64,000 nucleotides of DNA from G963678445 sp963678445 (GCA_963678445.1 OY782877.1:3286001-3350000); one strand, 5' to 3'. Shown: positions 9,050 to 18,130, counted from the first letter of the stretch. Notes: generated from the letters alone by a model not told the origin. Made by a program: numbers and translations.

Positions 9050-11041
9050 CTAGTTCATGCCGCATGATGCAATTCGCACGGCTACCGCGGTCATGTCATC
9101 CGCCAGGGTGTCTTGTTGTGTAAAGGCAGCCACATCCTCTTCCAGACGTTGCAGGAGTTCGGAAAGTGCGCATTGTCGCGCTGTTTTCAGGAACGAGAGC
9201 AATCGCTTTTCGCCATAAAGGGCGTTTGAATTGTCCAATGCCTCTGTAACGCCGTCGGAGTAGAGTAACAAGGTGTCTTCAGGCTGATACGGCAGGGTAA
9301 CATCTTTATAGACGCAATCTTGCAGTACCCCTAGGGGTAATCCGGTATCACTGGTAAGACGCGCTACGCGTTTTCCATCGTGTCCTATCAAGAAAGGCGG
9401 GTTATGTCCTGCCGAGGCATAGCGGAAGCATTCCTGTTTCGTGTCAATCATTACCAAAAACAGGGTGACGAAGCGGCCTGAGTCTCCGACTCGCCGACAT
9501 AACGCTTTATTGGTGCGTTGCAGTAATTCCGCTGGTGAGTTGGTCTCTCCTGCTAAGGCGGTCAGCACCGTCCAGCACTCTGTTACTAACATGGCTGCCG
9601 GTAAGCCTTTGTTTGTGGCATCCCCTACGGCAATCGCCCAATTTCCATTCGCCATCTGCATGTAGTCATAAAAGTCGCCTCCCACCTCACGTGCTGCTCG
9701 GCTGAAACCGGCTACCTGCATGCCGGATAAACACGGTAATTGTGCAGGCAATAAGGATTGCTGTTGCTCCGCAGCAATGCGTAGCTCACTTTCCAGGCGC
9801 TCCCTGTGCTGAGTCGCTATCTGCAATTCTTTCACATTGTGATTTAAAGCACTCGCCATGTCATTAAATGAGTCTGCCAGACTTTGGAATTCTTTATCTG
9901 CTTTTGTGAGAGATACCCGGTGATGCCAATCTCCCATTCCAAGACACCGAGCCCCTTCCATGAGTTGTGTTAGTGGGTAGGATAGGCGGCGTGCAAGCCA
10001 GAAGCACACTGCGATCGCGATCAGGATTAGAATAAGGCCTATGCCTCCAATAAACTTGATTTGTTCTTGTATGACGTCAAAATAGGGTTCAATTCGGTGT
10101 TGGATAAAAAGCGCGTGCGGTGGTGTTCCATCCCCACGCTCTAACAACGTCGCCACCCCTAAATCTTCTCCGAAGCGTTCCACTGCGACACCGGGAGGCC
10201 TATGCCCTACTTCAGATTCTTGGGGGTGCAGAAGCTGCATGCAAAAATTGGAAATGGCGGTGTGTTCCTGCAGGTCCATGGGCATTTCCGGGGTGGAAAC
10301 TTCTGCAATAAAAACGCCCCTTTCATCTACAATGGCAATTCGACTAATGCCGGTACCCATTCGCCGCAAGTCCATTTCTTCCTGATCAGGATCAAAAGGG
10401 TCCACCGCACTTTTAGCGGGAGAGACGAACTGATTTAGCAAGTGTTGCAGGCTGAAGGACTTCCGGATACGATTTTGTACCTCTTCTCCCATGTCTACTT
10501 GCGCAATATAGCCCACTTCCGCTGTCGATGCCATGGCCGCTGTCCGCGTTTGAGTCGGTGTGCTGCTCTCGCTTTTTTCCTGTGTAAAGAATGAGCGTTG
10601 CTTTCCTTTTATCTGTTCGGGGGAAGCTATCAGGGGAGGGGGGACTTGTTTTCCCGTGTATGCATATACCCCGCCCATTGGGTCCAGCACCAATATGTCT
10701 TCCAGAAGGGGATAGCCGTCACTCGAGTTTGCCTCTGTCGACACATATTTAAGCTGCTTTGTTAATGTGTCCGCATCGGGAGATAGCTTTGCTAACTCCG
10801 CCGTTAGCAATGCCGCTACCCGCAGCTGTTCCCCCACATAGCCTACAATTCGGTCCGAAGCTCCTGTGCCATGCTCAACACTTTCGGTCACCAGCTTCGT
10901 CATGAGCACGCCCCGCCGATTATAATGCAGCGTGACTATCGTTAGGGACAACGTCAACATTAATACCGTCATCGCCAGCACCGCCACGCCGGTCAACGTG
11001 CCCATTGTCAACGCCATCCGCGTTCTGAAAAGAAGCTTCAT
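9050..11041 (-). CDS. membrane-bound SpoIIE/PP2C-type serine phosphatase with HAMP domain
   Basis: About 663 residues. An N-terminal transmembrane helix, a roughly 280-residue extracytoplasmic sensor region (Cache-like in size) and a second helix (FIGGIGLILILIAIAVCFWLA) are followed by HAMP (RRLSYPLTQLMEGARCLGMG) and a short coiled coil. A PP2C/SpoIIE domain then shows VGGDFYDY, VGDATNKGLPAAML and YSDGVTEA, the metal-binding aspartate motifs. The family dephosphorylates STAS antagonists or related proteins, so the STAS protein at 3261-3776 is a candidate substrate. I start at the ATG at 11041, which has AAGGA ten bases upstream; longer in-frame starts at 11137 and 11086 have weaker sites. Confidence 0.85.
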   Translation of the reverse strand: MKLLFRTRMALTMGTLTGVAVLAMTVLMLTLSLTIVTLHYNRRGVLMTKLVTESVEHGTGASDRIVGYVGEQLRVAALLTAELAKLSPDADTLTKQLKYVSTEANSSDGYPLLEDILVLDPMGGVYAYTGKQVPPPLIASPEQIKGKQRSFFTQEKSESSTPTQTRTAAMASTAEVGYIAQVDMGEEVQNRIRKSFSLQHLLNQFVSPAKSAVDPFDPDQEEMDLRRMGTGISRIAIVDERGVFIAEVSTPEMPMDLQEHTAISNFCMQLLHPQESEVGHRPPGVAVERFGEDLGVATLLERGDGTPPHALFIQHRIEPYFDVIQEQIKFIGGIGLILILIAIAVCFWLARRLSYPLTQLMEGARCLGMGDWHHRVSLTKADKEFQSLADSFNDMASALNHNVKELQIATQHRERLESELRIAAEQQQSLLPAQLPCLSGMQVAGFSRAAREVGGDFYDYMQMANGNWAIAVGDATNKGLPAAMLVTECWTVLTALAGETNSPAELLQRTNKALCRRVGDSGRFVTLFLVMIDTKQECFRYASAGHNPPFLIGHDGKRVARLTSDTGLPLGVLQDCVYKDVTLPYQPEDTLLLYSDGVTEALDNSNALYGEKRLLSFLKTARQCALSELLQRLEEDVAAFTQQDTLADDMTAVAVRIASCGMN

Positions 11042-11392
11042 ATCCCTGTTTTCCTTCCGCAATTCGAAAAATACCCTCCTCAGCATACCACGCAGCTGGT
11101 CTTTTGTGACAATAGCGGCGAGGTTTTTGTTGTGCATATTTTTTATGTAAAAAAAATTCTTCGATTACTTGCGTTTCCTTTTTTTCGGGGCTATTCTATA
11201 CACCTGTTTTCTCGCCATGTTGCTGCAATGTAAATTCAGAGGAATTTTGTAGTACGATGAATTTTGCATGTGTGTTTTTACCTCTTGTGACAATCTGGCA
11301 GAAACAAAACCAAGTTTTTTAGGAAGGGTTATAGAAGCATAAGGACCATGCCTTTGGGTTGTGGTCCCCGGACCACTCTAGGAATGTTCACC
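11042..11392. other. divergent intergenic region between phosphatase and isomerase genes
   Basis: It holds a possible N-terminal extension of the phosphatase (11042-11137), AT-rich DNA, and a degraded repeat copy at 11285-11381. I see no gene of its own. Promoters for both divergent genes must lie here but none is clear by eye. Confidence 0.4.
11285..11381 (+). repeat. degraded interspersed repeat copy with intact hairpin
   Basis: The right part is well kept: AAGGACCATGCCTTTGG, then GTGGTCCCCGGACCAC with a perfect six-base-pair stem, then TCTAG. The left half is diverged. It ends 11 bases before the isomerase start. Confidence 0.5.
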
Positions 11393-12982
11393 ATGAAAAA
11401 AGGCGACACAATCTACTTAATCTCCAATGGCGATTTCCGTGACATAGCCAATGAGAACACTTGGCCACTGCAAAAGGAAACGCTCAAGGAAGTAGCCAAG
11501 GCATTTAAACAGTTAGGCTACAAAACCAAGATCTTGCCGGAATACAATGAGAAGCGTAAGCATGGCTTTATTTCAAAGCAATGCGAGGGTGCAGATGCTT
11601 TTGCGCAGATCGACCCCAAAGCCCCCGTAGTGGTGGTTTTGAGTGTATGGGCCTATGCGCACCATGTTGCTGGTCCGTTGGGTACCCATGAGGGCCCGGT
11701 CTTGCTGCTGGCTACTTTTGATGGTACCTTTCCGGGATTGGTTGCGTTGTTGAACCATGCCGCCAGTCTGGAACGACTCAATATCAAGCATTCGCGTCTC
11801 TGGACGGATCAGTTTACCGCTGACGAATGCTTCATGAAAAAATTGGAAGAATGGTGCAACCGTGGCTATGTTCGCCACAGTGCCCGCCATGTAACCGATG
11901 CTGCCAAGTTGAAGGTATCCTCGGACGCAGACGCTTTTGGTAAAACATTGGCCGAAGAGATCAAACACGAGCGTCGTATTATGGGTCAATTTGATCCCGG
12001 CTGCATGGGCATGCTGAATGCGGTCATGGATCCAGCAAAGCTGGGTGCTGTAGGGATGCCGGTTGAATACCTCAATCAGTCGGATCTTTTGGCGGAAATG
12101 GCGCTGGTGAGCGATGAAGAGGCGCAGAAGAATCTGGATTGGCTTTTGCGTAAAGGTACCTGGTTCAACTGGGGTACCAACATGTTTACCGACTTGGTAC
12201 ACGATCAGGTCATTTCTCAGATGAAAATGTATTCCGCTGCAGCGCGCTTCGTACAGCGTTACGGACTGTGCTCGGTTGGTATTCCCTATCAGTTGGGCCT
12301 TATGCGCTGCGTGCCGGCCTCGGATTTGGTCGAAGGCATGTTGAACAACACCGATCGTCCGCCAGTGCGTGACCCCGAGACCAAGCAGGTCGTGAAAAAA
12401 GGCAAGCCGATCCCGCACTTCAACGAGGGCGATATTGGCGCAGGTGTGCCGCAGGTGCTGATGAACGAAATCTACGAACGTAAGGGGATGCCTGCGGAGA
12501 CAACGCTGCACGATGTTCGTTGGGGACGTATGTTCGAGGATAAATTCGTCTGGGTATTCCTGATTTCCGGTGGCGCTCCGCCCGCGCACTTTGGCGGCTG
12601 GAAGAAGACGAAAGTTTACCGTCAGTCTCCGCTGTACTTCCCCAAAGGCGGCGGTACCTGCTCTGGCGTATCCAAACCTGGAATCATTACCTGGGCGCGT
12701 TGCTGGGAGGCGAACGGCGTGCTGGGGATGGATTGCGGTACGGGCGAAGTTGTCGACCTGCCCGAAGAGGATTTGCAGGATCGCCTGGACAAGACCAATC
12801 CCGAGTGGCCTATTGCGAACGTGCATATCCCCGGCTACGGACGGGATGAGTTGATGGCTACGCACATGTCTAACCACATTGTAATAGGCTATGGCGACAT
12901 CCTGGAAGAATTGGTTGCTACGTGCAAACACATGGGCTTCACGGTACGTGTTGCGGGTGATGCACGCAAAGCCTTGAAATAG
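11393..12982 (+). CDS. L-fucose/L-arabinose isomerase family protein
   Basis: About 529 residues, between the usual lengths of AraA and FucI. The N-terminal half has Rossmann-like patterns (VVVVLSVWAYAHHVAGPLGT). The centre carries NEGDIGAGVPQVLMNEI, which fits the metal-binding glutamate/aspartate segment of the FucI/AraA superfamily. The C-terminus has the histidine-bearing NVHIPGYGRDELMATHMSN. These enzymes interconvert aldoses and ketoses with a divalent metal; a 6-deoxysugar substrate would fit the rhamnosidase-type genes in this window, but that is inference. An in-frame ATG at 11348 lies inside a repeat copy, so I prefer the ATG at 11393. A terminator follows. Confidence 0.75.
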   Translation: MKKGDTIYLISNGDFRDIANENTWPLQKETLKEVAKAFKQLGYKTKILPEYNEKRKHGFISKQCEGADAFAQIDPKAPVVVVLSVWAYAHHVAGPLGTHEGPVLLLATFDGTFPGLVALLNHAASLERLNIKHSRLWTDQFTADECFMKKLEEWCNRGYVRHSARHVTDAAKLKVSSDADAFGKTLAEEIKHERRIMGQFDPGCMGMLNAVMDPAKLGAVGMPVEYLNQSDLLAEMALVSDEEAQKNLDWLLRKGTWFNWGTNMFTDLVHDQVISQMKMYSAAARFVQRYGLCSVGIPYQLGLMRCVPASDLVEGMLNNTDRPPVRDPETKQVVKKGKPIPHFNEGDIGAGVPQVLMNEIYERKGMPAETTLHDVRWGRMFEDKFVWVFLISGGAPPAHFGGWKKTKVYRQSPLYFPKGGGTCSGVSKPGIITWARCWEANGVLGMDCGTGEVVDLPEEDLQDRLDKTNPEWPIANVHIPGYGRDELMATHMSNHIVIGYGDILEELVATCKHMGFTVRVAGDARKALK

Positions 12983-12994
12983 TTTTAGAATAAG

Positions 12995-13028
12995 GATTCC
13001 GGGGCTACACAGGGGTGGCCCCGGAATC
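12995..13028 (+). terminator. terminator-like hairpin after the isomerase gene
   Basis: An 11-bp perfect stem GATTCCGGGGC / GCCCCGGAATC, 12-base loop, then ATTTTG. It starts 12 bases after the stop codon. Confidence 0.7.
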
Positions 13029-13074
13029 ATTTTGAGAATAAAAACACCGAAAAAACGGGGCAAGGTACTTAGTC

Positions 13075-13195
13075 TTTAGTGACCTAAATCTGAAAAGCAG
13101 GCATAAAAAACAAAATGTTTGTTGCAGTCAGCGATAGTAAGGGCTATAAATATAGCCGGTGACGCTGGCCGCCTTGCGGTTGCTGGACCGCTTTG
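13075..13195 (+). repeat. interspersed palindromic repeat, long form with two hairpins
   Basis: Starts TTTAGTGACCTAAATCTGA, continues AAGCAGGCATAAAAAAC and GTTGCAGTCAGCG. It ends with two tandem stems: GGTGACGCTGGCCGCC, then GCGGTTGCTGGACCGC followed by TTT. Same layout as 31561-31682. Confidence 0.75.
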
Positions 13196-13222
13196 GCTGT
13201 GCTGCGTGTAGAGCGCTGGGTG

Positions 13223-13972
13223 TTAAATGTCCATGTAATGCTGTAAGCCATTGGCACGCGGGATAGACAGAACCATACCTCGTTCCGTGTCAAAAAAGAG
13301 TTTTCCCTCGTGCAGATCGGCAATATCCTGTACTGCTTGCAAGCCATAGCCGATGTGTTCCCCGTTTTTGTCAGAAACAAAGGGTTCAAACATGGCTTCG
13401 GTGACCCCGTCCCCTGAATCCCATACAGAAAAGGTAATGGCATCGCCATCAAGCGCAACACGGAAGCGTAGCAGTTTTGCTGTTTCCTGTTTTTCCAAGG
13501 CTTCCTGGGCATTCATCAGCAGGTATATCAGGGCAAGTTTTAGCTTGGGTGCATCGCCGACCAGCGGCGGCAGGAGTTCTGGGAAATCCGTTTCTACCTG
13601 TATTTGAGCGACACGTAGCGCATATTGACGTAGCGTCATTACTGCCTGCGCCAGAGGGAGGGGGTCCAATAAATTTACGGTCAGCTTCTCTGGTCGTGCA
13701 ATTGCTGTCAGCCCTGAGATTAAATCGCTGCACTTACCCACGCCGTTCATTACTTCACCCAGCATACGCTGCGATTCTTCGCTAAGCCCTTCCTCCAGCG
13801 AGACCAGCTCGACATAAGCTAGCATTGCCCCCAGGAAATTATTGATATCGTGCGTCACCCCATTTACGCAACGTCCCACTTGGGCATAACGGTAGATATG
13901 CGCAAAGCGTTCCGCCATCTCCGGCTCCGCCAGATCGGCCCCCAAATGTTTCAAATCTGTATCAAGTTTCAT
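13223..13972 (-). CDS. histidine-kinase-like ATPase without a sensor domain
   Basis: About 249 residues from the ATG at 13972, which follows a G-rich AGGGGGGG ribosome site; an upstream ATG at 14032 is less likely. The H-box region is GVTHDINNFLGAMLAYVEL with a histidine-aspartate core, the N-box is IYLLMNAQEAL, and G-boxes WDSGDGV and HIGYGLQAV follow, so dimerisation and ATP-binding domains are both present. No membrane helix or PAS/GAF domain precedes them. It probably phosphorylates a response regulator; the nearest is the NtrC-type protein at 15770-17137, not adjacent. The pairing is inference. Confidence 0.75.
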   Translation of the reverse strand: MKLDTDLKHLGADLAEPEMAERFAHIYRYAQVGRCVNGVTHDINNFLGAMLAYVELVSLEEGLSEESQRMLGEVMNGVGKCSDLISGLTAIARPEKLTVNLLDPLPLAQAVMTLRQYALRVAQIQVETDFPELLPPLVGDAPKLKLALIYLLMNAQEALEKQETAKLLRFRVALDGDAITFSVWDSGDGVTEAMFEPFVSDKNGEHIGYGLQAVQDIADLHEGKLFFDTERGMVLSIPRANGLQHYMDI

Positions 13973-14601
13973 TAGCCCCCCCTGCGAAAGCCGAATATTC
14001 AGCGTGAATCGTCCTGTGCTGAAACGCATCACACTTCACAGCAATTACTCCATGAACTCGTATAAACTCATTTCACTATAAAACATTTATGCTTCAAAGT
14101 CTTCTTTTTTATTCTTGCAAATACGAAATCATACGTCAAGTATAGTTTTTATGGCTGCCAACGCGAGTCAGAGAGCCGGGGAGCGTTAAAGCGTCCCCTT
14201 GCTTTCCTGTATCCTTCTGACAAGACCGGGGATGGCAACGAGCATATATCTTCCCTGTTTCGCTGGCACTTATCTGCAGTCGCTGGAGCGCTCTAGCACC
14301 TGACACTTCAAAAGCGGTCGCAAAAAGCAAAATTTTTGATGTTCAGGAACGGTGAGGACCATATCTTTTGCTTGTAGTCACAGAAGCACTTTGACACTAC
14401 TTTATGCCTATTATTGTTTTTTTTGAGGAGAGAGTCAAGTTTTATCAGTTATTTATTGATTTTATCAGTAATTGCAGATAGGTTCTGCATGGCAGGAGGA
14501 TGCAGGTGAGGCTTTTTATATTTTCTATTAGGCTGGGTGCATAGGTATGCTGGGTGTCTTTTGGCGTGCTGGGCTGATGCGCTGTTTCGAGAGTAGGTGC
14601 C
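13973..14601. other. gene-free stretch with one repeat copy
   Basis: Apart from the repeat copy at 14294-14393 I see no supported gene. An A/T-rich tract around 14400-14470 carries a near-direct repeat of TTTATCAGT, about 14437 and 14459. Confidence 0.4.
14294..14393 (+). repeat. interspersed repeat copy with damaged hairpin
   Basis: Good match over CACTTCAAAAGCGGTCGC, AAAAAGCAAAATTTTTGATG and TTCAGGAACGGTGAGGACC. The hairpin is eroded: TGTAGTCACAGAAGCAC in place of a perfect stem. Confidence 0.6.
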
Positions 14602-15166
14602 TCATTGACTGCGTATTGGCGTAAGTTTTTGATATAGCGTAGTGGGGGGGAGGCCGAAAAGACGGTTGTACTCCCGGTTGAATTGGGAGGGGCTTTCGTA
14701 GCCTACCTGGAAAGCTGCGGTGGATGCATCCAAATTTTCCGTGAGCATCAGGCGTCGGGCTTCCTGGAGGCGTAGATTTTTCTGGAATTGCAGTGGACTC
14801 AGGGCGGTCGTTGACCAAAAGTGGTGATGAAAGGTTGAAGTGCTCATGCTGGCCTGTTCCGCAAGCTCATCGATACGCAGCGGGCGCTTGAAGTTTGTCC
14901 TTTAGCCAATCAATTACGCGTGCAATATGATGGCTTTGGCTTCCCGCCGTGACAATTTGGCGCAGCCGCATACCCTGGTCGCCTGTGAGCAGCCGGTAGA
15001 GGATTTTCTGCTCGATAATGGGGGAAAGAATGGGGATGTCCTCGGGATTGTCGAGCAGATCAACCAGCCGCTGGAAAGCGTTAAGCAGAGGGGGCGTCCT
15101 AGCGGAAAAGCGCCAGATTGGAAATGGGTGCTGCAAACAGCTCTCCATCTTCAGTCCATCGGGCAA
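14602..15166 (-). pseudogene. AraC-family regulator, frameshifted and missing its N-terminal half
   Basis: Two frames together give one AraC_N-type regulator. The upstream frame encodes LVDLLDNPEDIPILSPIIEQ, then YRLLTGDQGMRLRQI and ARVIDWLKD. The downstream frame encodes FKRPLRIDELAEQA, then the HTH with SPLQFQKNLRLQEARRL and GYESPSQFNREYNRLFG. A frame change near 14890-14905 separates them. In-frame stops and loss of homology beyond about 15170 show that the first half of the ligand-binding domain is gone, replaced by the IS30 remnant on the other strand. I take it as a dead gene. Confidence 0.75.
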
Positions 15167-15174
15167 TATTTTTT

Positions 15175-15482
15175 ATGAGGGAACGGGAAGTAACGCGCAA
15201 TCGCTGCCCCGATGGGCGCTATCGGACGCTGCATGTACAGGCACGCTACCTCAAACGACAAAAAGCGCCGTACCAAAAAAAGATGGACCATACGCCCCTG
15301 TGCGACTACGTGGAAAAACAGCTCAAAGAAGAATGCTCGCCCAAGACCATTTCCGAGCTGCTCGTGCTGGACTACCCCGACGACACCCGCATGCGTATCT
15401 CCCACGAAAGCCTTTACCAATACGTCTACGCCGACAAAAGAAAGGGCGGCGAACTCTACAAAGGCCTGCGTCAAGGGCGAGT
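15175..15482 (+). mobile_element. IS30-family transposase remnant
   Basis: An internal slice of about 100 residues of an IS30-type transposase. It has the REVTRNRCPDGRYR segment after the HTH, then SPKTISELLVLDYPDD, TRMRISHESLYQYVYADK and GGELYKGLRQG. Both ends are missing: the HTH start is lost at the AraC junction, and the DDE catalytic core would lie beyond 15482, where homology stops. No terminal inverted repeats are visible, so this is a relic, probably left by a deletion that also removed the AraC N-terminus. Confidence 0.75.
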
Positions 15483-15501
15483 GATTTCAAACTTGAGTAG
15501 C

Positions 15502-15549
15502 CCAGGGAGTTTCAGTCCCTGGTTAAACCTATGCACTTTTAGTGCATAG
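15502..15549. other. twin perfect hairpins after the IS30 remnant
   Basis: Two adjacent inverted repeats: CCAGGGA / TCCCTGG with a 7-base loop (15502-15522), then CTATGCACT / AGTGCATAG with a TTT loop (15529-15549). They could be a double terminator, a recombination site or part of the lost element. No T-run follows immediately. Confidence 0.4.
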
Positions 15550-15627
15550 TCGTTTATTGATTTGTGATGCTCTGAGCTGCCGTGCCCTGCCTCGTATTTG
15601 CCATATGAAGCTGGGAAGGTAGCTGCT

Positions 15628-15656
15628 TTATCAAAATTCATCTCTTTTGATACAAT
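15628..15656 (+). promoter_or_regulatory. possible sigma-70-type promoter
   Basis: TTATCA, 17 bases, TACAAT, about 110 bases upstream of the NtrC-type gene. Seen by eye only. Confidence 0.3.
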
Positions 15657-15769
15657 AGCCCTGTTCAGTGGTGTTTTTTAGAATCTCCCGGGTTTTCGGT
15701 GTTGCACCTGCCAAGAGCCGCAAGGCGCTTGCGGGCAGCGTTAAAGAATAAACACAGTGTGCTATTGTT

Positions 15770-17137
15770 ATGCAAAATAATCCCTCAGATACATTTCAAA
15801 GTGTACTTATCGCCAGTACAGACATTGGGTATGGTGCGGTTCTGGACGACTTTCTTTCCACCAATAGTTGTCGGATAGAGCACTGCTATGACGCCGCCGG
15901 CGTGTTGCGTTTGGCGAGTCGTAAAAACTTTGATGTCATTGTGCTCGATTTGGCGCTAACGGACTCGGCCGATGTTGATCTGATTTCTTTTCTCCGTCAA
16001 CGCAATGTCGCCACCCGCCTCATCCTTCTTTTTGAAATGCATCGTATCGAACAAGCCCTGGAAGGTTTCCGTTTGGGCGCTTTTTTCTATCTCCCCAAAA
16101 GCTGTCCGCCTTCGGATGTCGCTTTGGCGATTGAGAAGGCGCTGCGCAATAAAAGTGATGAACAGAATTTAGATGCCTATGAGCAGAATGTATTTGAGGA
16201 GCTTGTCGGTCATACCGATGCGATGAAACGTGTCATCACGCTGATTAGAAAAGTGGCTCCTACTAACAGCACGGTCTTGCTGCTTGGGGAAAGCGGAACG
16301 GGTAAGGAGGTGTTGGCTAACACGGTCCATCGGCTTAGTCGACGCCGTGAGATGCCCTTCATTGCCATCAATTGTGCCGCGTTGCCCGAAGCGCTTCTCG
16401 AAAGCGAAATGTTTGGCCATGTCAAAGGTGCTTTCACGGGTGCGGATAGCGACAAGACAGGGCTGTTTGAGGAGGCGGATGGGGGGACTATTTTTCTGGA
16501 TGAGATTGGCGATATGGCGCCTATTACGCAAGCCAAGCTTTTGCGCGTACTACAAAGCGGCGATATCCGCCCTGTAGGTGCATCTACTATCAGACACGTT
16601 GACGTGCGCATCATCGCCGCTACAAACCGCGATCTGGTCGAGGCTGTCAGCCAAAATGCCTTTCGTGAAGATTTATATTTTCGTCTTAACACGATACAAA
16701 TACGCATTCCTCCGTTACGCGAACGTATGGATGCACTTCCCGCATTGCTCTCCCATTTTCTCAAACAGGCCAATGCAGCGTATGAAAAGGGGATTGTCGG
16801 GTTTGACGATCATGCGCTTACCTTGCTCCGGCATTATGAATATCCCGGCAATGTTCGTGAACTTGAGAGCATCGTTCAGCATGCGGTTATCATGGCCGAT
16901 GGTCCGCTGTGTCATGTCAGCGACCTGCCCGAACAGGTTCAGCAGGGCACCTCACCACGATTCGCACTGCCGTATCAGCCGCCCACCGATTTTCTCAGCC
17001 TGGCACAATTGGAGGCCAGGCATATTGACGCCACCCTGAACCGTCTCAACGGCAATCAAACACTTGCCGCAAAGCATCTGGGTATCTCCCGATCCACCCT
17101 CTGGCGAAAAATGAAGGAGTATGACATTCCTAGGTGA
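15770..17137 (+). CDS. sigma-54-dependent NtrC-family response regulator
   Basis: A 455-residue three-domain activator. Residues about 11-125 form a receiver with the phospho-acceptor D60 (VIVLDL) and lysine K110 (YLPKS). The usual switch threonine is replaced, as the strand reads RLILLFEM, so phospho-signalling may be atypical. The AAA+ domain has Walker A GESGTGKE (173-180), the sigma-54 contact loop GAFTGA (220-225), Walker B IFLDE and a RFRLN-like arginine segment. The C-terminal Fis-type HTH (NGNQTLAAKHLGISRSTLWR) binds DNA. It activates sigma-54 promoters, with targets unknown. The kinase-like ATPase at 13223-13972 is a possible partner. Confidence 0.9.
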   Translation: MQNNPSDTFQSVLIASTDIGYGAVLDDFLSTNSCRIEHCYDAAGVLRLASRKNFDVIVLDLALTDSADVDLISFLRQRNVATRLILLFEMHRIEQALEGFRLGAFFYLPKSCPPSDVALAIEKALRNKSDEQNLDAYEQNVFEELVGHTDAMKRVITLIRKVAPTNSTVLLLGESGTGKEVLANTVHRLSRRREMPFIAINCAALPEALLESEMFGHVKGAFTGADSDKTGLFEEADGGTIFLDEIGDMAPITQAKLLRVLQSGDIRPVGASTIRHVDVRIIAATNRDLVEAVSQNAFREDLYFRLNTIQIRIPPLRERMDALPALLSHFLKQANAAYEKGIVGFDDHALTLLRHYEYPGNVRELESIVQHAVIMADGPLCHVSDLPEQVQQGTSPRFALPYQPPTDFLSLAQLEARHIDATLNRLNGNQTLAAKHLGISRSTLWRKMKEYDIPR

Positions 17138-17173
17138 GCTCCTTACAATGCATGCGTGAATACAGTAGGCGTA

Positions 17174-17275
17174 TTTAGTGAATTAAATCTGACAAGCTGC
17201 CATAAAAACGAAGTTTTGTTTCGTTCAGAGATGCTAAGGAGCATAGCCCTTGCCTGTGGTCGCTGGACCACTTTC
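17174..17275 (+). repeat. interspersed palindromic repeat copy
   Basis: Near-consensus short form: TTTAGTGAATTAAATCTGAC, AAGCTGCCATAAAAACG, CGTTCAGAGATGCTAAGG and a perfect GTGGTCGCTGGACCAC hairpin then TTT. It creates an open frame that falsely extends the next gene upstream to 17156. Confidence 0.75.
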
Positions 17276-17338
17276 TTGAAGTCAGAGAATCATTTAAGTA
17301 GCCTTGTCCTTGCTTTCAAACAACCGGAAGGAATCATC

Positions 17339-18130
17339 ATGAAAAGAAGTGTAATCGCATCCGCCTTATGCCGTCTCGCAAGCATCATGATCCTCCTCTT
17401 CGTTTTTCCCGCCACAGGCGATGAATCCAGTACCCCGTCCAGCCCCTCGTTAACATTGACAGTTACAGATAGTTTCCCGGAAGTGGTGAGCGGACAGCAG
17501 GGCATCGCCACGGATGGAACGCATATCTACGTGCAATCAACCTCTGTGCTGGCCAAATACGATCGCAAAGGGCGGTTAGTGAAGAAAACGAATACCTTGC
17601 AATGGCATCATGGCGGCATCACCTGCCACAATGGTGTTATCTACGCCGCCGTTTCCGAGTGCTGCAAAGAAGGGACGGATAAGCATTGGATTAACGTGTA
17701 TGATGCTGAAACTTTAGAAAAAACCGCTTCGTACGACGTCGCAGCCCATTTCACAGTTTGTGCGGGTGGGATCGCCTACTTTGACGATCACTTCTATGTA
17801 GCGGAGTCATATTACGATAACGATCATGCCGACTATATCGTTAAGTTCGACAAAGATTTCCAATTTGTTGCCACATACACAGTTCCATTCAAATCCCCCT
17901 ATGGCATCCAGGGGCTTGCGTATCTTCCCGAACAGGATAAATTTATGGTTAATTCACATGGCAAACGCTTCTATCTGATCGATACCAATTTCAACCCCAC
18001 CTCGCTCGAAGTCGGCAAAGCTCCTTTTGAGTTGCAGGATCTCGCACGTATAAATGAGACAACGCTCGTCCTGAATAATCGTCCTGGAAAACGCATTGTC
18101 TTCGCAACCTTGCCTAAGGCAAAGGAATAA
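17339..18130 (+). CDS. secreted beta-propeller-like protein of unknown function
   Basis: A 263-residue exported protein. The ATG at 17339 has GGAAGGA eight bases upstream and begins a signal peptide (MKRSVIASALCRLASIMILL...). The mature part consists of repeated strands such as GIATDGTHIYVQSTS, LAKYDRKGRLV, GITCHNGVIYAAVSE and NVYDAETLEKTASYD, typical of NHL/YncE/SMP-30-like propellers. No catalytic motif is recognisable. The four-cysteine content is unusual for such a small propeller. Its function is unknown. Confidence 0.6.
   Translation: MKRSVIASALCRLASIMILLFVFPATGDESSTPSSPSLTLTVTDSFPEVVSGQQGIATDGTHIYVQSTSVLAKYDRKGRLVKKTNTLQWHHGGITCHNGVIYAAVSECCKEGTDKHWINVYDAETLEKTASYDVAAHFTVCAGGIAYFDDHFYVAESYYDNDHADYIVKFDKDFQFVATYTVPFKSPYGIQGLAYLPEQDKFMVNSHGKRFYLIDTNFNPTSLEVGKAPFELQDLARINETTLVLNNRPGKRIVFATLPKAKE

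Noticed and set aside
11573..13063. 496-codon minus-strand open frame
   Set aside because: Antisense to the isomerase gene, which has family motifs, a ribosome site and its own terminator.
13144..13512. 122-codon minus-strand frame
   Set aside because: Out of frame with the histidine-kinase-like gene and running into a repeat copy; no independent support.
14136..14330. 64-codon minus-strand frame
   Set aside because: Partly repeat DNA, no ribosome site and no homology by eye.
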